Assembly: GCA_964468435.1 (NCBI GenBank)
Contig: CAYXVE010000004.1
Span: forward strand, 62,001 to 126,000
DNA: 64,000 nt
Reading direction: 5' to 3'
Source: JBCCTX01 sp964468435
GTDB lineage: Bacteria > Bacteroidota > Bacteroidia > J057
Shown here: piece by piece, positions 18,007 through 27,763 of the stretch
Numbering within the stretch: the first letter of the stretch is position 1
Layout: each line of letters starts with the position of its first letter
Translations under genes and position numbers: made by a program
The notes under the pieces: model-generated
Told to the model about the DNA's origin: nothing
Databases searched by the model: none
The model's input: the letters and a program-made list of their open reading frames with translations, nothing else

Positions 18007-19030
18007 GCAGAACTTTTCTTTGTGCTTGTTTGATATCGTGCTTCATCATGATCTCTACCAGTTCATCCAGGTCTACCTTTGCTTCCCATCCCAGTTTTTC
18101 TCTTGCTTTGGTAGGGTCTCCTATTAGGAGTTCTACTTCTGCAGGACGAAAGTATTTTGGGTCTACCTCTACTACCAGGCGTCCGGTTTTCCTGTCGTAT
18201 CCCTTTTCATTAATGTCTTCACCTTCCCACACGATTTCCATACCGATATGTCTGGCCGCACGCTCAACAAATTCTCTTACGGTATAGGTCTTACCTGTAG
18301 CTAGTACAAAGTCATCCGGCTCATCCTGTTGGAGCATCAACCACATACCTTCTACGTATTCCTTGGCATAGCCCCAGTCTCGTTTGGCATTCATATTTCC
18401 CAGCTTCAATACATCACTAAGTCCAACGCTCATTTCGCTGAGGATCTTCGTGATTTTGCGGGTTACGAAAGTTTTGCCTCGTCTTTCCGATTCGTGATTA
18501 AAGAGAATACCATTGCATGCATAAAGGTCATATGCTTCTCTAAAGTTTTTGGTGATCCAGAATCCATACAGCTTAGCTACTCCATATGGGCTACGGGGAT
18601 AAAATGGAGTGGTTTCAGACTGGGGAATTTCCTGAACTTTTCCATACAATTCAGAGGTGGATGCTTGATAAAACCTGGCTTCAGGGCATTGATTAAGCAT
18701 AGCATCCAGAAGTCTCAGCGTACCCACTGCATCTACCTGAGCGGTGTATTCAGGCACTTCAAAAGATACTGCTACGTGGCTCATAGCCCCTAAATTGTAT
18801 ATTTCGTCAGGTTTGATGCTACTGAGTAATTTATTGAGGTTAGCACTATCCGAAAGGTCGCCATGGTGAAGTGTAAGGTTGGGATGTCCCATAATGTGTT
18901 CAATGCGCTCGGTGTTGAAAACACTGGCTCTCCGGATAATTCCGTGAACTTCATATCCTTTTTCAAGCAAGATCTCTGTCAAGAAAGAACCATCCTGTCC
19001 AGTAATTCCGGTAATGAAAGCTTTTTTCAT
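17990..19030 (-). CDS. gmd: GDP-mannose 4,6-dehydratase
   Basis: SDR-family enzyme that makes GDP-4-keto-6-deoxy-D-mannose, the precursor of GDP-L-fucose. The 346-residue length is normal. Visible are the NADP motif FITGITGQDGSFLTEILL (about 5-22), the STSELYGKVQEIPQSE catalytic segment, SPYGVAKLYG with the YxxxK pair, and FNHESERRGKTFVTRKI. Its product feeds the overlapping fcl gene. The upstream neighbour is a WecG/TagA transferase, 101 bp away. Confidence 0.97.
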   Translation of the reverse strand: MKKAFITGITGQDGSFLTEILLEKGYEVHGIIRRASVFNTERIEHIMGHPNLTLHHGDLSDSANLNKLLSSIKPDEIYNLGAMSHVAVSFEVPEYTAQVDAVGTLRLLDAMLNQCPEARFYQASTSELYGKVQEIPQSETTPFYPRSPYGVAKLYGFWITKNFREAYDLYACNGILFNHESERRGKTFVTRKITKILSEMSVGLSDVLKLGNMNAKRDWGYAKEYVEGMWLMLQQDEPDDFVLATGKTYTVREFVERAARHIGMEIVWEGEDINEKGYDRKTGRLVVEVDPKYFRPAEVELLIGDPTKAREKLGWEAKVDLDELVEIMMKHDIKQAQRKVLHVQNS

Positions 19031-19131
19031 ATAGTTAGTACATTAAATAGCGTAAAGTTTTTTGTAAATATTTTGTTAAACCAGATCGCTGATCTTAATA
19101 GGTAAAATGTATTATTTAGGTAGTTGGCATT

Positions 19132-19908
19132 TTATTGAGGTGCTTCCAGGGGTTTACCTGCTTTGGTTTTCACCTGAAGAAAATATTTCAGGAAGAGCAT
19201 TAAAAACATGGAGTTGGTTACCAGGTATCTCTTCCACAACCTCCCAGGTTCCTGTATCAATCGATATAACCATTCCAGGGAAAGTCTTTGCATCCAGCGT
19301 GGCGCCCGGTCTTGTATTCCCGCATATACATTGAAAGCTCCTCCTACAGCCAACATACATGCTTTTACTCTTCCCCTGTGAGTCGAAGCCCACTTTTCCT
19401 GTTTGGGGCATCCTAGTGCTACAAATACCAGGTCAGGCTGAGATTCATTCATCTCACGGATGATATCTTCTTCTTCTGCTTCGCTTAGTTTGCGGAATGG
19501 AGGGGAGATGTACCCGGCTATTTTGATACCTGGAATTTGTTTCCGGGCTTTTGCTGCAATAGCTTCAAGAACTTCCGGTGTGCTCCCATAGAGGTATACG
19601 GACTTATCTCTAGCTGCAGATTCTTTCAGCAGATGCGGAAATACATCCATGCCAGCCACTCTGTCCTGTTTTTTTCCATAGAGTAATCTCAATCCTATAC
19701 TCAGTGGAGTTCCATCCGGTGTAGCAATATCAGCTTGATTGACGATCCGGTTGAAATCAGGGTCTTTGTAGGCTTCAATAAGCATATGCACATTAGCAAA
19801 ACATACATAGGAAGAGCTTTTGTGCTCAGCCAAATGGAAAATCTGATCGATGAATCTCTGATACCCACCTGTGGATATCATGCTAGTTAGTATTTGCTTT
19901 TTATTCAT
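19132..19908 (-). CDS. WecG/TagA/CpsF-family glycosyltransferase
   Basis: GT26 glycosyltransferase of 258 residues, which normally adds the second sugar (for example N-acetylmannosamine or its uronic acid) onto an undecaprenyl-linked sugar. Family motifs are FANVHMLIEA, ATPDGTPLSIGL, LGCPKQEKWA, GGAFNVYAGI and the C-terminal RAPRWMQRLSLEWLYRL plus EPGRLWKRY. It lies between a polyprenyl sugar-phosphate transferase and gmd, so it probably takes part in exopolysaccharide or O-antigen assembly. The donor sugar cannot be told from sequence. Confidence 0.93.
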   Translation of the reverse strand: MNKKQILTSMISTGGYQRFIDQIFHLAEHKSSSYVCFANVHMLIEAYKDPDFNRIVNQADIATPDGTPLSIGLRLLYGKKQDRVAGMDVFPHLLKESAARDKSVYLYGSTPEVLEAIAAKARKQIPGIKIAGYISPPFRKLSEAEEEDIIREMNESQPDLVFVALGCPKQEKWASTHRGRVKACMLAVGGAFNVYAGIQDRAPRWMQRLSLEWLYRLIQEPGRLWKRYLVTNSMFLMLFLKYFLQVKTKAGKPLEAPQ

Positions 19909-19938
19909 AGTATTTATCAGACTCAGTAACCAGTTGTT

Positions 19939-21330
19939 TTAGTAGGCATTTTCTTCACCACTAACAATATTCCACACTGTCAGAAATATGATCTTGATGT
20001 CTAGTCCCAGACTCCAGTTCTCAATATACCAGTTATCGTATTCGATGCGTTTTTGCATGAGGTCAACCGTCTCAGTTCCTCCTCGAAAGCCATTGATTTG
20101 CGCATAACCGGTAATACCTGGTGTTACAAAATGACGGTACAAAAATTTGTTGACGATTTTGGAATACTCTTCAGTATGTTTGAGCATGTGAGGTCTAGGA
20201 CCTACTACTGACATATGGCCTAGCAATACGTTGACAAACTGTGGGAATTCATCCAGACTTGTTTTCCTTAAAATTGCACCGACCTTAGTGATCCTCGCAT
20301 CGTCTTTCTTGGCCTGTCGTGTATCAGATGCTTTATTTACGGTCATTGTACGGAATTTGTATACCATAAATTCTTTATTTTCCCTACCAGATCTTTTTTG
20401 TTTAAAGATGACAGGTCCTCTTGATTCCAGTTTGATCAGGATTGAGATGAGTGGATATAGGATAGGGAAAATGATGAGAATTACCATAGAGGAGAAGAAA
20501 ATATCGAAAATTCTTTTAATGATCCGGTTGATCAGCAATTTCAACGGTTCTGTACGCATAGAAAGAATCGGGATATGATTGAAGAAATCTACGGTAACGG
20601 CTTTTTGTTCCAATACTCCAAAATCGGGAATGATACGAAAATGTATGAAATTATTATCGGTAAAAGCTGCCAGATCATCTATGAGCTCCTGTGAGGTAAG
20701 CGGTAAAGAAAGATAAATCTCCTTGATCTCTTTACTCAGACAAAATCGTTTAAGTTCCTGAAGTTTTTCCCGGACAGATTCTATATCGATTTTATCCTGG
20801 TCGTTCAGCCAATCTTCTTTAAAGCCCATAAAGCGAAACACATTGGATTCTTGGGCATTAAAAAAGTCATACAATTCATTTGCAGCATCGCTGTTTCCCA
20901 CAACCACAATTCTACGGATATGATAGGCCAGACTTACATAATAATTGTAAATCCTCGTAGCCATAAACCGGAAGGCGATAACCCCAGATGCGGCAAGCAG
21001 ATATGAGTAAAATAGCTGTGTTTTGGAAATGAAATGTACATTCAGTCCATAGATATAGACTCCAATGAATAGTATGTGTATCAAAATGGCAACCAGTATA
21101 TTCTGAAAATAGATTTTGAAGTCCAGAATTTTCCCTCGATCGTATACTCCTGAAAACAGAGAGGTACACATCCACGATAGATTGAATATCAAGAAAAAGG
21201 ATAGATAAGGCTCTTCATAATTGAAGGACCTGTTGATCGCCATATAATATGCCAGTTTTCCCGAAAGATCGATGATAATATACTCTGTAATAAACAGAAA
21301 TACCTTGATTAAAAAACCTTTGCTTCCCAT
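19939..21330 (-). CDS. Undecaprenyl-phosphate sugar phosphotransferase (WbaP/CpsE type)
   Basis: Polyprenyl phosphohexose-1-phosphate transferase that begins glycan synthesis on the lipid carrier. The 463-residue protein has an N-terminal group of about four hydrophobic segments, a central nucleotide-fold region (IRRIVVVGNSDAANELYDF) and a C-terminal bacterial sugar transferase domain. The latter starts at KRIFDIFFSSMVILIIFPIL and contains FKQKRSGRENKEF, KFRTM, TSLDEFPQFVNVL, VVGPRPH and PGITGYAQINGFRG. It is the first gene of the operon ending in fcl. Confidence 0.95.
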   Translation of the reverse strand: MGSKGFLIKVFLFITEYIIIDLSGKLAYYMAINRSFNYEEPYLSFFLIFNLSWMCTSLFSGVYDRGKILDFKIYFQNILVAILIHILFIGVYIYGLNVHFISKTQLFYSYLLAASGVIAFRFMATRIYNYYVSLAYHIRRIVVVGNSDAANELYDFFNAQESNVFRFMGFKEDWLNDQDKIDIESVREKLQELKRFCLSKEIKEIYLSLPLTSQELIDDLAAFTDNNFIHFRIIPDFGVLEQKAVTVDFFNHIPILSMRTEPLKLLINRIIKRIFDIFFSSMVILIIFPILYPLISILIKLESRGPVIFKQKRSGRENKEFMVYKFRTMTVNKASDTRQAKKDDARITKVGAILRKTSLDEFPQFVNVLLGHMSVVGPRPHMLKHTEEYSKIVNKFLYRHFVTPGITGYAQINGFRGGTETVDLMQKRIEYDNWYIENWSLGLDIKIIFLTVWNIVSGEENAY

Positions 21331-21558
21331 GAATAATCTGACATTAAGGGCTCTGGAAAAATTAATTACTTACGTAATATAACACCAAAACAACCAGCTA
21401 AGTGATATTGAGGTCATTATTGGTATCAATACACATCCGAAAGGATTAATTTTATGTGTTAATGGAGGGTCATTGTCAGACGATTTACTCCAATTTAATT
21501 ATTTTGGTAACATGAAATTTTTGATATACCTGAATACTAGGATGTATATCATCATGTT

Positions 21559-22332
21559 TTAGCTTTCTTTCTTTATACGAACCCAGGGATAGGGTGGGAT
21601 GGGTGAACCCAACAATTTTTTTACCTTATGTGTAAGGCTTTTAGGGTCGAGTATAACTTTGTATTTAAAGGGATAAAAGTCATCCCAGGAGTGATGAAAG
21701 TGATAGCCGATCATTTTGGGACATTGAATGGACTGATAATAATCTGCGGTTGTTTTGCGAGCTGCCTCTATCTCCTTCCCACGGTAGATAGGACTATCAA
21801 AGATATGTATTTCCCCCTGATGTTTCAGAAATAGTTGGCTGCGCTCGATAAGCTGGCGCAGATTCGGGAAAAATTGTATCGTATTACTAATTGCGATCAA
21901 GTCAAACTCGTTGCGGGGGAGGATATCATCAAAGATATCACCCTGAATAAAAGTCAGGTTGGGTTTTTTGAACACTCTACGGGCTTGACCCAGGTCCATA
22001 CTTATAGAATCAATCCCAAGTACTTCGCGCTGAAAAGTGTTACTGATCCTGTAGCATAACCATCCATTTCCACAGCCGATCTCTAGTATCTTAATGAATT
22101 CAGGGTGCTTTTTTAGGTATTTGAGAAACATAGAGACCATAATAGCCCGGTATTTCCATTCTTCCCGGTGCAGATTAAACGCAAATGCTCTAGGAAGTAC
22201 TTTCACCTGAGCATCTGAATAGACTCTGTTTTCCTTTTTTCTTAATTCCAGAAAGATCTTTTCAAATTCATGATCCGATTTAGAGGATGAGTCAGACACC
22301 ATAAGTAATGTTAGGTAATCCCGGAATGGCAT
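21559..22332 (-). CDS. SAM-dependent class I methyltransferase
   Basis: A 257-residue protein with a Rossmann methyltransferase core: motif I ILEIGCGNGWLCYRIS near residue 82, an acidic LGIDSISMDL loop, and FDLIAISNTIQFF as motif IV. The substrate is unknown. The C-terminal part, with WVRIKKES at the end, matches nothing I recognise. The frame opens at the ATG at 22332; a second ATG ten codons on (MVSDSSSKSD) is an equally plausible start. It lies 228 bp upstream of the polysaccharide operon on the same strand, so a role in glycan decoration is possible but unproven. Confidence 0.85.
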   Translation of the reverse strand: MPFRDYLTLLMVSDSSSKSDHEFEKIFLELRKKENRVYSDAQVKVLPRAFAFNLHREEWKYRAIMVSMFLKYLKKHPEFIKILEIGCGNGWLCYRISNTFQREVLGIDSISMDLGQARRVFKKPNLTFIQGDIFDDILPRNEFDLIAISNTIQFFPNLRQLIERSQLFLKHQGEIHIFDSPIYRGKEIEAARKTTADYYQSIQCPKMIGYHFHHSWDDFYPFKYKVILDPKSLTHKVKKLLGSPIPPYPWVRIKKES

Positions 22333-22409
22333 ATCGCTTAGCAGAGGAATGTATCCGGATGAATTTTCCCAAGTATAATTTACTCAAATACGTTAAAAAA
22401 AACAGCCTT

Positions 22410-23120
22410 TCAAAGACGGTAAACAAAATAGTAAAATAGTGTCGCGATAAGTAAAATAACCATCAAGGGTAAAATTTTTCGTAAAAACCCTTTGCCCTTA
22501 TAATAGGTAGCTGGACTAGTCGCGGATGCAGGGCTTTGAAAGCCAAAAGTCAGTGAAATCTGTACATTTAGATTGCTTGAAACAGGTATTCCCAATATCT
22601 CATAGATCTGATTGCGATCAGTTGCAGAAGAGTTAAATGGTTGATCCCGTATCTCTCTCGCCAGTTCGGTAATGCCCAGCTTATGAAAATGAGTAAATGA
22701 TGCCAGGGTCGTCAATGTCGCTTGGGTTGCGATCCTGAGTATTTCCTGGCTGTTTTCTTCACTCGTATCGTTGGTGGATGCAATCCATTCGACCATTGAC
22801 TCCTCCTGTGCTTTTCCGAAGAGTATTTGAGAAAGCGCTTTAGCTGGCTTATAGCTGAAAATTTTTCTCAGTAAATCTGTAGTTGGTACTTCCTCAGGAT
22901 CTATCAGGCCAGAAAAATCATACTGGTATAGCAGATCAAAAATTTTTTTGGCATTTTCCTGTGTCGTGAAGACTTGCTTCAGACTTGTCAGTGCAACGTC
23001 TAATGAAATGTGGATGGTCCTGCGAAGATCATCTATTGATTCATTGCGAGAGATGCTCTGCTGATGGATATACTCCTCTGAAAAAATGTTTCTGGTGCTT
23101 TCCCAAATATTGAATAGCAT
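22410..23120 (-). CDS. DUF937-like helical protein with C-terminal membrane anchor
   Basis: Uncharacterised protein of 236 residues. The first 170 residues are predicted mostly helical and soluble, with repeats of small residues reminiscent of the DUF937 family (SLDVALTSLKQVF..., KALSQILFGKAQEESMVEWI, TQATLTTLASFTHFHKLG). The last 25 residues are a basic stretch and one transmembrane segment, ILPLMVILLIATLFYYFVYRL, so it should be tail-anchored with the bulk in the cytoplasm. Family assignment is tentative and no function is proposed. Confidence 0.7.
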   Translation of the reverse strand: MLFNIWESTRNIFSEEYIHQQSISRNESIDDLRRTIHISLDVALTSLKQVFTTQENAKKIFDLLYQYDFSGLIDPEEVPTTDLLRKIFSYKPAKALSQILFGKAQEESMVEWIASTNDTSEENSQEILRIATQATLTTLASFTHFHKLGITELAREIRDQPFNSSATDRNQIYEILGIPVSSNLNVQISLTFGFQSPASATSPATYYKGKGFLRKILPLMVILLIATLFYYFVYRL

Positions 23121-23771
23121 GTATTGTGATAAGCATTAAATGCATGAACCATATAATTATTCTTGTATTTTCAGTGAACACACTGCAAATAGAGCCACTC
23201 CTTACATTACTCATGTATACGTAATCTCGCAGATAGTAGATATATCTGAGTCGTAAAAAGTGTAAAACAAAACCGCAAGGAAAGTATCAGGGTAAGGATT
23301 ATCAAAGCCTGTTATGATGGGTATAAGTATCTAACAGATGGCTCAGGTTGGGAATTTACTCTTTGTTGAAGGTCTTGACTAATTATGGTTAACTTACGTG
23401 ATCAAAATATAATATTTATATATTGAAGTATATATTTGTGATGTAGGTGGATTTAAATTATTTCTCTAAAAGCATTTTTAATTGTTCAAAATCAAAAATA
23501 AATTACTCTTTAAAAGTAACTTTTTTTATATAAAGTAAGGAATTTTATCGCGCGGTCCCGGCTGCTGAGGAATATTGAATTTTTTTTACAAAATTTTTAA
23601 AAGGTAAATTTGAAATAATAAAGTTTGTTAAAATTGTATTTTATGATATTTGGTCTGAAATTTGTGAATCCGCAATGATAGTACAAGCTAATGATTGCTC
23701 GGTATTCAGATATGTTTGACTTCTTGCTTTTACACGGTGAGAGCTTTTTTAATGTTTAATAAAAATAATAC
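23121..23771. other. 651-bp AT-rich gene-free region
   Basis: I see no coding frame, RNA gene or repeat array here. Three exact matches to the Bacteroidota -7 consensus TAnnTTTG occur on the plus strand: TATATTTG at 23431, TAAATTTG at 23605 and TATGTTTG at 23711. The last is 54 bp upstream of the LRR gene. A short GC-rich patch (about 23549-23570) stands out in otherwise very AT-rich DNA. None of the three has a convincing -33 TTG at the right distance. Confidence 0.5.
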
Positions 23772-24335
23772 ATGTACGATTCTACGCTCAAGATTAAACT
23801 TCAGGAGCAATGGGAATGGATAAGTGATGATTGGAAGCAACTTTTTGCTCGTAATCTATCGCTGGAGGATTGCTTTTCCAGAAAAGATCTTGATTATATC
23901 CTAACGCTGGAAGAACTGGACTGTTATGATACGAAAATTCAAGATCTTACACCTTTGTATTTGATGCCTCAGCTACAGCATCTTGAACTCAGGCATACGG
24001 AATTATCTGATTATACACCTATCAGTTCATTGAAAAACCTGGAAGTACTCTCTGCTGTTTTTTGCTCAATAAGCACTACAAGTATTCTATCAAGTCTTAA
24101 TAGGCTTGAAGTGCTGGATCTATCGTATCCGCTTACCGAAATGGTAGACCTAAGTGGATTGAGCGGAATAATATCTCTCAAGGAATTATATTGCAATGCT
24201 TGTGATGGGGTTTCTCTTTACGACATTATGAATCTCTCCAATCTGGAGGTCGTTTCCTTTTATTTTACCAAGTTAGATCAAGAGGAAGTGAAGATATTCA
24301 AGAAAGTACATCCCAAGTGCCAGTTCCTATATTAA
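23772..24335 (+). CDS. Leucine-rich repeat protein
   Basis: A 187-residue protein without signal peptide, probably cytoplasmic. After a 45-residue helical head it carries about five LRR units of 21-23 residues of the internalin-like type (LTLEELDCYDTKIQDLTPL, MPQLQHLELRHTELSDYTPI, LKNLEVLSAVFCSISTTSIL, LNRLEVLDLSYPL, LISLKELYC-type, LSNLEVVSFYFTKL). Such folds bind proteins; no partner is suggested by the neighbours. It follows a long AT-rich gap and converges on rsfS. Confidence 0.85.
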   Translation: MYDSTLKIKLQEQWEWISDDWKQLFARNLSLEDCFSRKDLDYILTLEELDCYDTKIQDLTPLYLMPQLQHLELRHTELSDYTPISSLKNLEVLSAVFCSISTTSILSSLNRLEVLDLSYPLTEMVDLSGLSGIISLKELYCNACDGVSLYDIMNLSNLEVVSFYFTKLDQEEVKIFKKVHPKCQFLY

Positions 24336-24397
24336 TCCTGTTAAATAAAATTTGTAATACCTTCAAAAGCTAATATATGAGGAAATAATATACCCGA

Positions 24398-24775
24398 TTA
24401 ACTTTGTAAGATAGATTCATTGACAGTTTTTAATTCGGCGTCTCCCCAGAGATCTTCTAGCCGGTAAAACTCTCTTTTTTCTTTGAGAAATATGTGTACC
24501 ACCACTGTAACATAATCTATCACGGCCCAATCACCTTTTTGAATGCCTTCTTTACTGATAGGTGTCTCGCCTTGTTTCCCCAAAAAATCTACCACCGACT
24601 CCGCAAGTGCCTGAACATGCCTGTCTGAGTTTCCTGTGCAAATCACAAAGTAATCGGTAATGGCTGTCTCCAACTCTCTGAGGTCCAGGCGCACAATATC
24701 AACACCTTTTTTTTCCTGTAGCCCCTGAATAGCTATCTGTGATAAATGAGTAGAATCAAGCGTGGTATGCTTCAT
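24398..24775 (-). CDS. rsfS: Ribosomal silencing factor RsfS
   Basis: A 125-residue member of the RsfS/Iojap family, which binds ribosomal protein uL14 and blocks joining of the 30S and 50S subunits when nutrients are scarce. Signature segments are DIVRLDLRELETAITDYFVICTGNSDRHVQALA and the C-terminal KEGIQKGDWAVIDYVTVVVHIFLKEKREFYRLEDLWGDA. It is transcribed divergently from birA with 125 bp between the starts. Confidence 0.96.
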   Translation of the reverse strand: MKHTTLDSTHLSQIAIQGLQEKKGVDIVRLDLRELETAITDYFVICTGNSDRHVQALAESVVDFLGKQGETPISKEGIQKGDWAVIDYVTVVVHIFLKEKREFYRLEDLWGDAELKTVNESILQS

Positions 24776-24900
24776 AGATTAGGATAACACGGTACTTATA
24801 TTTTATTAATTTATTAAAAACTTTCTCAATTATAAGAGATTAGTATGATTTAATAAAATCTTTACACAAATTCAACTAAAATACAACTGTAAATTATTTA

Positions 24901-25659
24901 ATGGTTTCTACGCTTTTTCGTTCGGATCGTTTAATTCTTTTTAAACAGATCCCTTCCACTAATGATTACGCTGCCGATCTCCTGGCTGAATTTCCTCCTG
25001 AAGGTACTGTCATTCAGGCTTTGGAACAGAGTGCTGGGAAAGGCCAGCGGGGCAATAGATGGGAATCAGAAGTAGGAAAAAATCTGTTGATGAGCATGAT
25101 CCTGTATCCCGCCTGGTTGGCACCTCATAAAATATTTGACCTCAATCTCGTGATTAGTCTGGCCATTGTGAAAGCTCTGGAAACTTTTCTCAGCACCCAT
25201 GATATCGCTATTAAATGGCCCAACGATATACTCATAGAACGCAAAAAAGTCTGTGGAATACTGATAGAAAACCAGCTTGAGGGTAGGGTGCTCAAAAATT
25301 CAGTCGTGGGAATAGGACTCAACGTCAATCAACATATATTTCCTCAGCAACTGTTATCAAAGGCTGCTTCACTAAAAAGCTTTCTCCAGAAGGATCTTTC
25401 AGTTTCTGAAGTTAGAGACATCTTGTTGAGTAAGGTAGAATTGTACTATACCCGCCTACAGGCTGGAGAACATTCAGCACTCAAATTGCAATATTTGACT
25501 TATCTTTATGGCTTCAGACAGACCGTTCGCCTGATGATTGATGGCAAAATTTATACTGCTTTGATTCAGGGAGTAGATGACACAGGAAGGCTTATGGTCG
25601 GAATAGCAGGGAAAACCCAGGCATACAACACCCAAGAGATGGTGTGGGTTGACCTCTGA
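24901..25659 (+). CDS. birA: Biotin--[acetyl-CoA-carboxylase] ligase
   Basis: Attaches biotin to the carboxyl carrier protein of acetyl-CoA carboxylase through biotinyl-AMP. The 252-residue protein lacks the N-terminal DNA-binding domain of E. coli BirA, so it is a monofunctional ligase and not a repressor. Key motifs are QALEQSAGKGQRGNRWES (GRGRxGR-type biotin/ATP loop), SMILYP, IKWPNDILIERKKVCGILIE and VVGIGLNVNQ. coaX follows after 33 bp, so these two cofactor genes are probably co-transcribed. Confidence 0.96.
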   Translation: MVSTLFRSDRLILFKQIPSTNDYAADLLAEFPPEGTVIQALEQSAGKGQRGNRWESEVGKNLLMSMILYPAWLAPHKIFDLNLVISLAIVKALETFLSTHDIAIKWPNDILIERKKVCGILIENQLEGRVLKNSVVGIGLNVNQHIFPQQLLSKAASLKSFLQKDLSVSEVRDILLSKVELYYTRLQAGEHSALKLQYLTYLYGFRQTVRLMIDGKIYTALIQGVDDTGRLMVGIAGKTQAYNTQEMVWVDL

Positions 25660-25692
25660 AAATGATCCGTAAGCGTTAGGGTATATACGAAT

Positions 25693-26448
25693 ATGCTGCA
25701 ACAATTTCTGGTACTGGATACAGGCAATAGTGCTACCAAAATAGGATACTTTTCAGGTGATCAGCTTGTGGAAGTGTGGCGTGTATCTACTCAAGCGTTG
25801 ATAGCTGGAAGGGCTCCTTTCACCCAACTGTTATCCAGGGATATGGATTTAAAGGTTGGATGGATCAATGTGGCTGCTGATATTGAGATGTCTCAATTGG
25901 AAATATGGAATCACTTCAGAAAAAAGCCTGTATTTGTCAGAATTGATGCCCAATATCCTTTTCCGGTGGTCAATAAATATGAGACTCCGCTTACGCTAGG
26001 TAGCGATAGGATTACTGGAGTGATCGGCGCAAGATCGCTTTTTACCAGTGTAGCTTTATTAGTCATCGATATCGGAACAGCCATTACCTATGATTACATG
26101 ACTGATAATGACCTGTATTTAGGTGGTGGTATTTCACCCGGTATGTCCATGAGATTCAAATCATTACATGCTTTTACGGCAAAACTGCCTCTGGTTGAGG
26201 CTCAGAAAAATATTCCTCTCATAGGCAACACCAGTGCTGATAGTATACGTTCTGGTGTTGTGCATGGTATATCTACAGAACTGAATGGAATCATACAGGC
26301 CTATCACCATGAGGTAGGTGAGCACATGAAGATAGTCCTGACAGGAGGGGATATGCCTTTTTTTGAAAAACGTATAAAATACCCCAATTTTACTGAGCAA
26401 CATTTGGTCCTTATTGGTATAAAAACGTTATTATCAGATCATTCATGA
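25693..26448 (+). CDS. coaX: Type III pantothenate kinase CoaX
   Basis: Catalyses the first step of coenzyme A synthesis and belongs to the ASKHA fold, independent of CoaA. The 251-residue product has the phosphate loop LVLDTGNSATKIGYF (about 7-21), the family motif PLTLGSDRITGVIGAR near residue 98 with the catalytic Asp, VIDIGTAITYDYM and GGGISPGM. It overlaps the following outer-membrane protein gene by four bases (ATGA). Confidence 0.96.
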   Translation: MLQQFLVLDTGNSATKIGYFSGDQLVEVWRVSTQALIAGRAPFTQLLSRDMDLKVGWINVAADIEMSQLEIWNHFRKKPVFVRIDAQYPFPVVNKYETPLTLGSDRITGVIGARSLFTSVALLVIDIGTAITYDYMTDNDLYLGGGISPGMSMRFKSLHAFTAKLPLVEAQKNIPLIGNTSADSIRSGVVHGISTELNGIIQAYHHEVGEHMKIVLTGGDMPFFEKRIKYPNFTEQHLVLIGIKTLLSDHS

Positions 26449-27761
26449 ATCATGTTCGAGTAGTATTATTGAGTATATGCCTCATATCAGCTAGCTGGCA
26501 GATGATGTTTGGACAACAACTTACACGAAGTCCGTATTCCAGATATGGAGTAGGAGATGTTCTAGGAGCCAGTACTACTCGCAATGAGTCAATGGGGGGT
26601 ATTGGCATCGCTTCCAATAATTATTTCTCGGTAAACAGACTGAATCCCGCAGCTTATGCAGACTTGATATTTACGACAATGGATTTGTCGGCTTTTGGCC
26701 AGTACAGCAATCTTCAAAATGAAACCAGTGAAGAAGATGAAATCTCTGCAGGATTTCAAAATATATTTTTCGGATTTCCTGCCAACAATAATATGGCCTT
26801 TTCCTTTGGATTTTCTCCCTACAGTGTAGTGGGATATGAAATTAATACAGAAGAGTCTATTCCCTATGCTGATACGACACAATTGGCAACGATTAACTAC
26901 ATAGGCGATGGAGGGATCAATCAGGCTTATCTGGGTATAGCTGGGAAATTGCTGCATCAGAAACTTAGGCTGGGAGCCAATATAGCTTACTCCTTCGGCA
27001 ATACACGTTACCGTACGGTTAGCTTTACTGAAAATGATGTACCAGGGAATTTCTCCATTAACATGTCCGAGGAAGTATTTGTGGGCGGTTTTAGCGGTCA
27101 GTTTGGTTTTATTTATCAGGACACTCTTTCCAAACCTGTCAATCAATCCAATGTGCTATTCAGAATAGGGGGTACCGCAGATTATAATTTCGATCTGAGT
27201 GGAACGCGTGAAAAAGTTCTTAACAGTCAACGTGGTGATGTTGTCATCACCTCAGATACTCTACTGAATGCTGATGGCATCATTAGCCTTCCCACTAAAC
27301 TTGGGTTGGGATTCAACTTGAGTCAGTTTGGGAAATGGTCATTGGGGGCGGATGTAACCTACCAAGATTGGGAGAATTTTTCCTACTTTGATGAGAGACC
27401 TGAACTCGACCGTGAGTTCAAAGTTTCACTGGGTGGCGAATGGGTACCTAGTATAGAATCTTTTAAGTATTTTCCCCGGATTCATCTCCGAGCAGGCCTG
27501 TTTTATAAAAGCAGCTATATCCGGTTCAACAATGAACCCATCCCTGATTACGGTTTTACCTTTGGAGTAGGGCTTCCAGCCGCTCCCAAAGCTATCGACA
27601 GGTTGAACCCTGGCCGTACAACATCCAAGATCAACCTTAGCTTTACTTTTGGACAGCGTGGCGCTCTCAATGATCAACTCCTTCTAGAAGAATTCTATGT
27701 AAGAGTCCGTCTGGGGGTAACACTGAATGATAGTTGGTTCCGTAAAAGGGTGGTGGATTAG
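26445..27761 (+). CDS. Outer-membrane beta-barrel protein of unknown function
   Basis: A 438-residue protein with a cleavable signal peptide (about 1-23, ending in MMFGQQ) and an N-terminal LTRSPYSRYGVGDVLGASTTRNESMGGIGIA. This matches a widespread Bacteroidota protein family seen beside coaX. The rest alternates polar and hydrophobic residues typical of beta strands (for example LRLGANIAYSFGNTRYRTVSF, INLSFTFGQRG) and ends in a strand-like VRLGVTLNDSWFRKRVVD. A FadL- or OmpP1-like barrel in the outer membrane is likely; the cargo is unknown. Translational coupling to coaX is odd but probably not functional. Confidence 0.8.
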   Translation: MNHVRVVLLSICLISASWQMMFGQQLTRSPYSRYGVGDVLGASTTRNESMGGIGIASNNYFSVNRLNPAAYADLIFTTMDLSAFGQYSNLQNETSEEDEISAGFQNIFFGFPANNNMAFSFGFSPYSVVGYEINTEESIPYADTTQLATINYIGDGGINQAYLGIAGKLLHQKLRLGANIAYSFGNTRYRTVSFTENDVPGNFSINMSEEVFVGGFSGQFGFIYQDTLSKPVNQSNVLFRIGGTADYNFDLSGTREKVLNSQRGDVVITSDTLLNADGIISLPTKLGLGFNLSQFGKWSLGADVTYQDWENFSYFDERPELDREFKVSLGGEWVPSIESFKYFPRIHLRAGLFYKSSYIRFNNEPIPDYGFTFGVGLPAAPKAIDRLNPGRTTSKINLSFTFGQRGALNDQLLLEEFYVRVRLGVTLNDSWFRKRVVD

Positions 27762-27763
27762 CA

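Noticed and set aside
23549..23571. GC-rich patch considered as part of a tRNA or rRNA fragment
   Set aside because: It is only about 22 bases long, with no cloverleaf, CCA end or recognisable rRNA context.
26589..27146. Minus-strand open frame of 185 codons
   Set aside because: It lies wholly inside the outer-membrane protein gene, which has a signal peptide and family motifs on the other strand.
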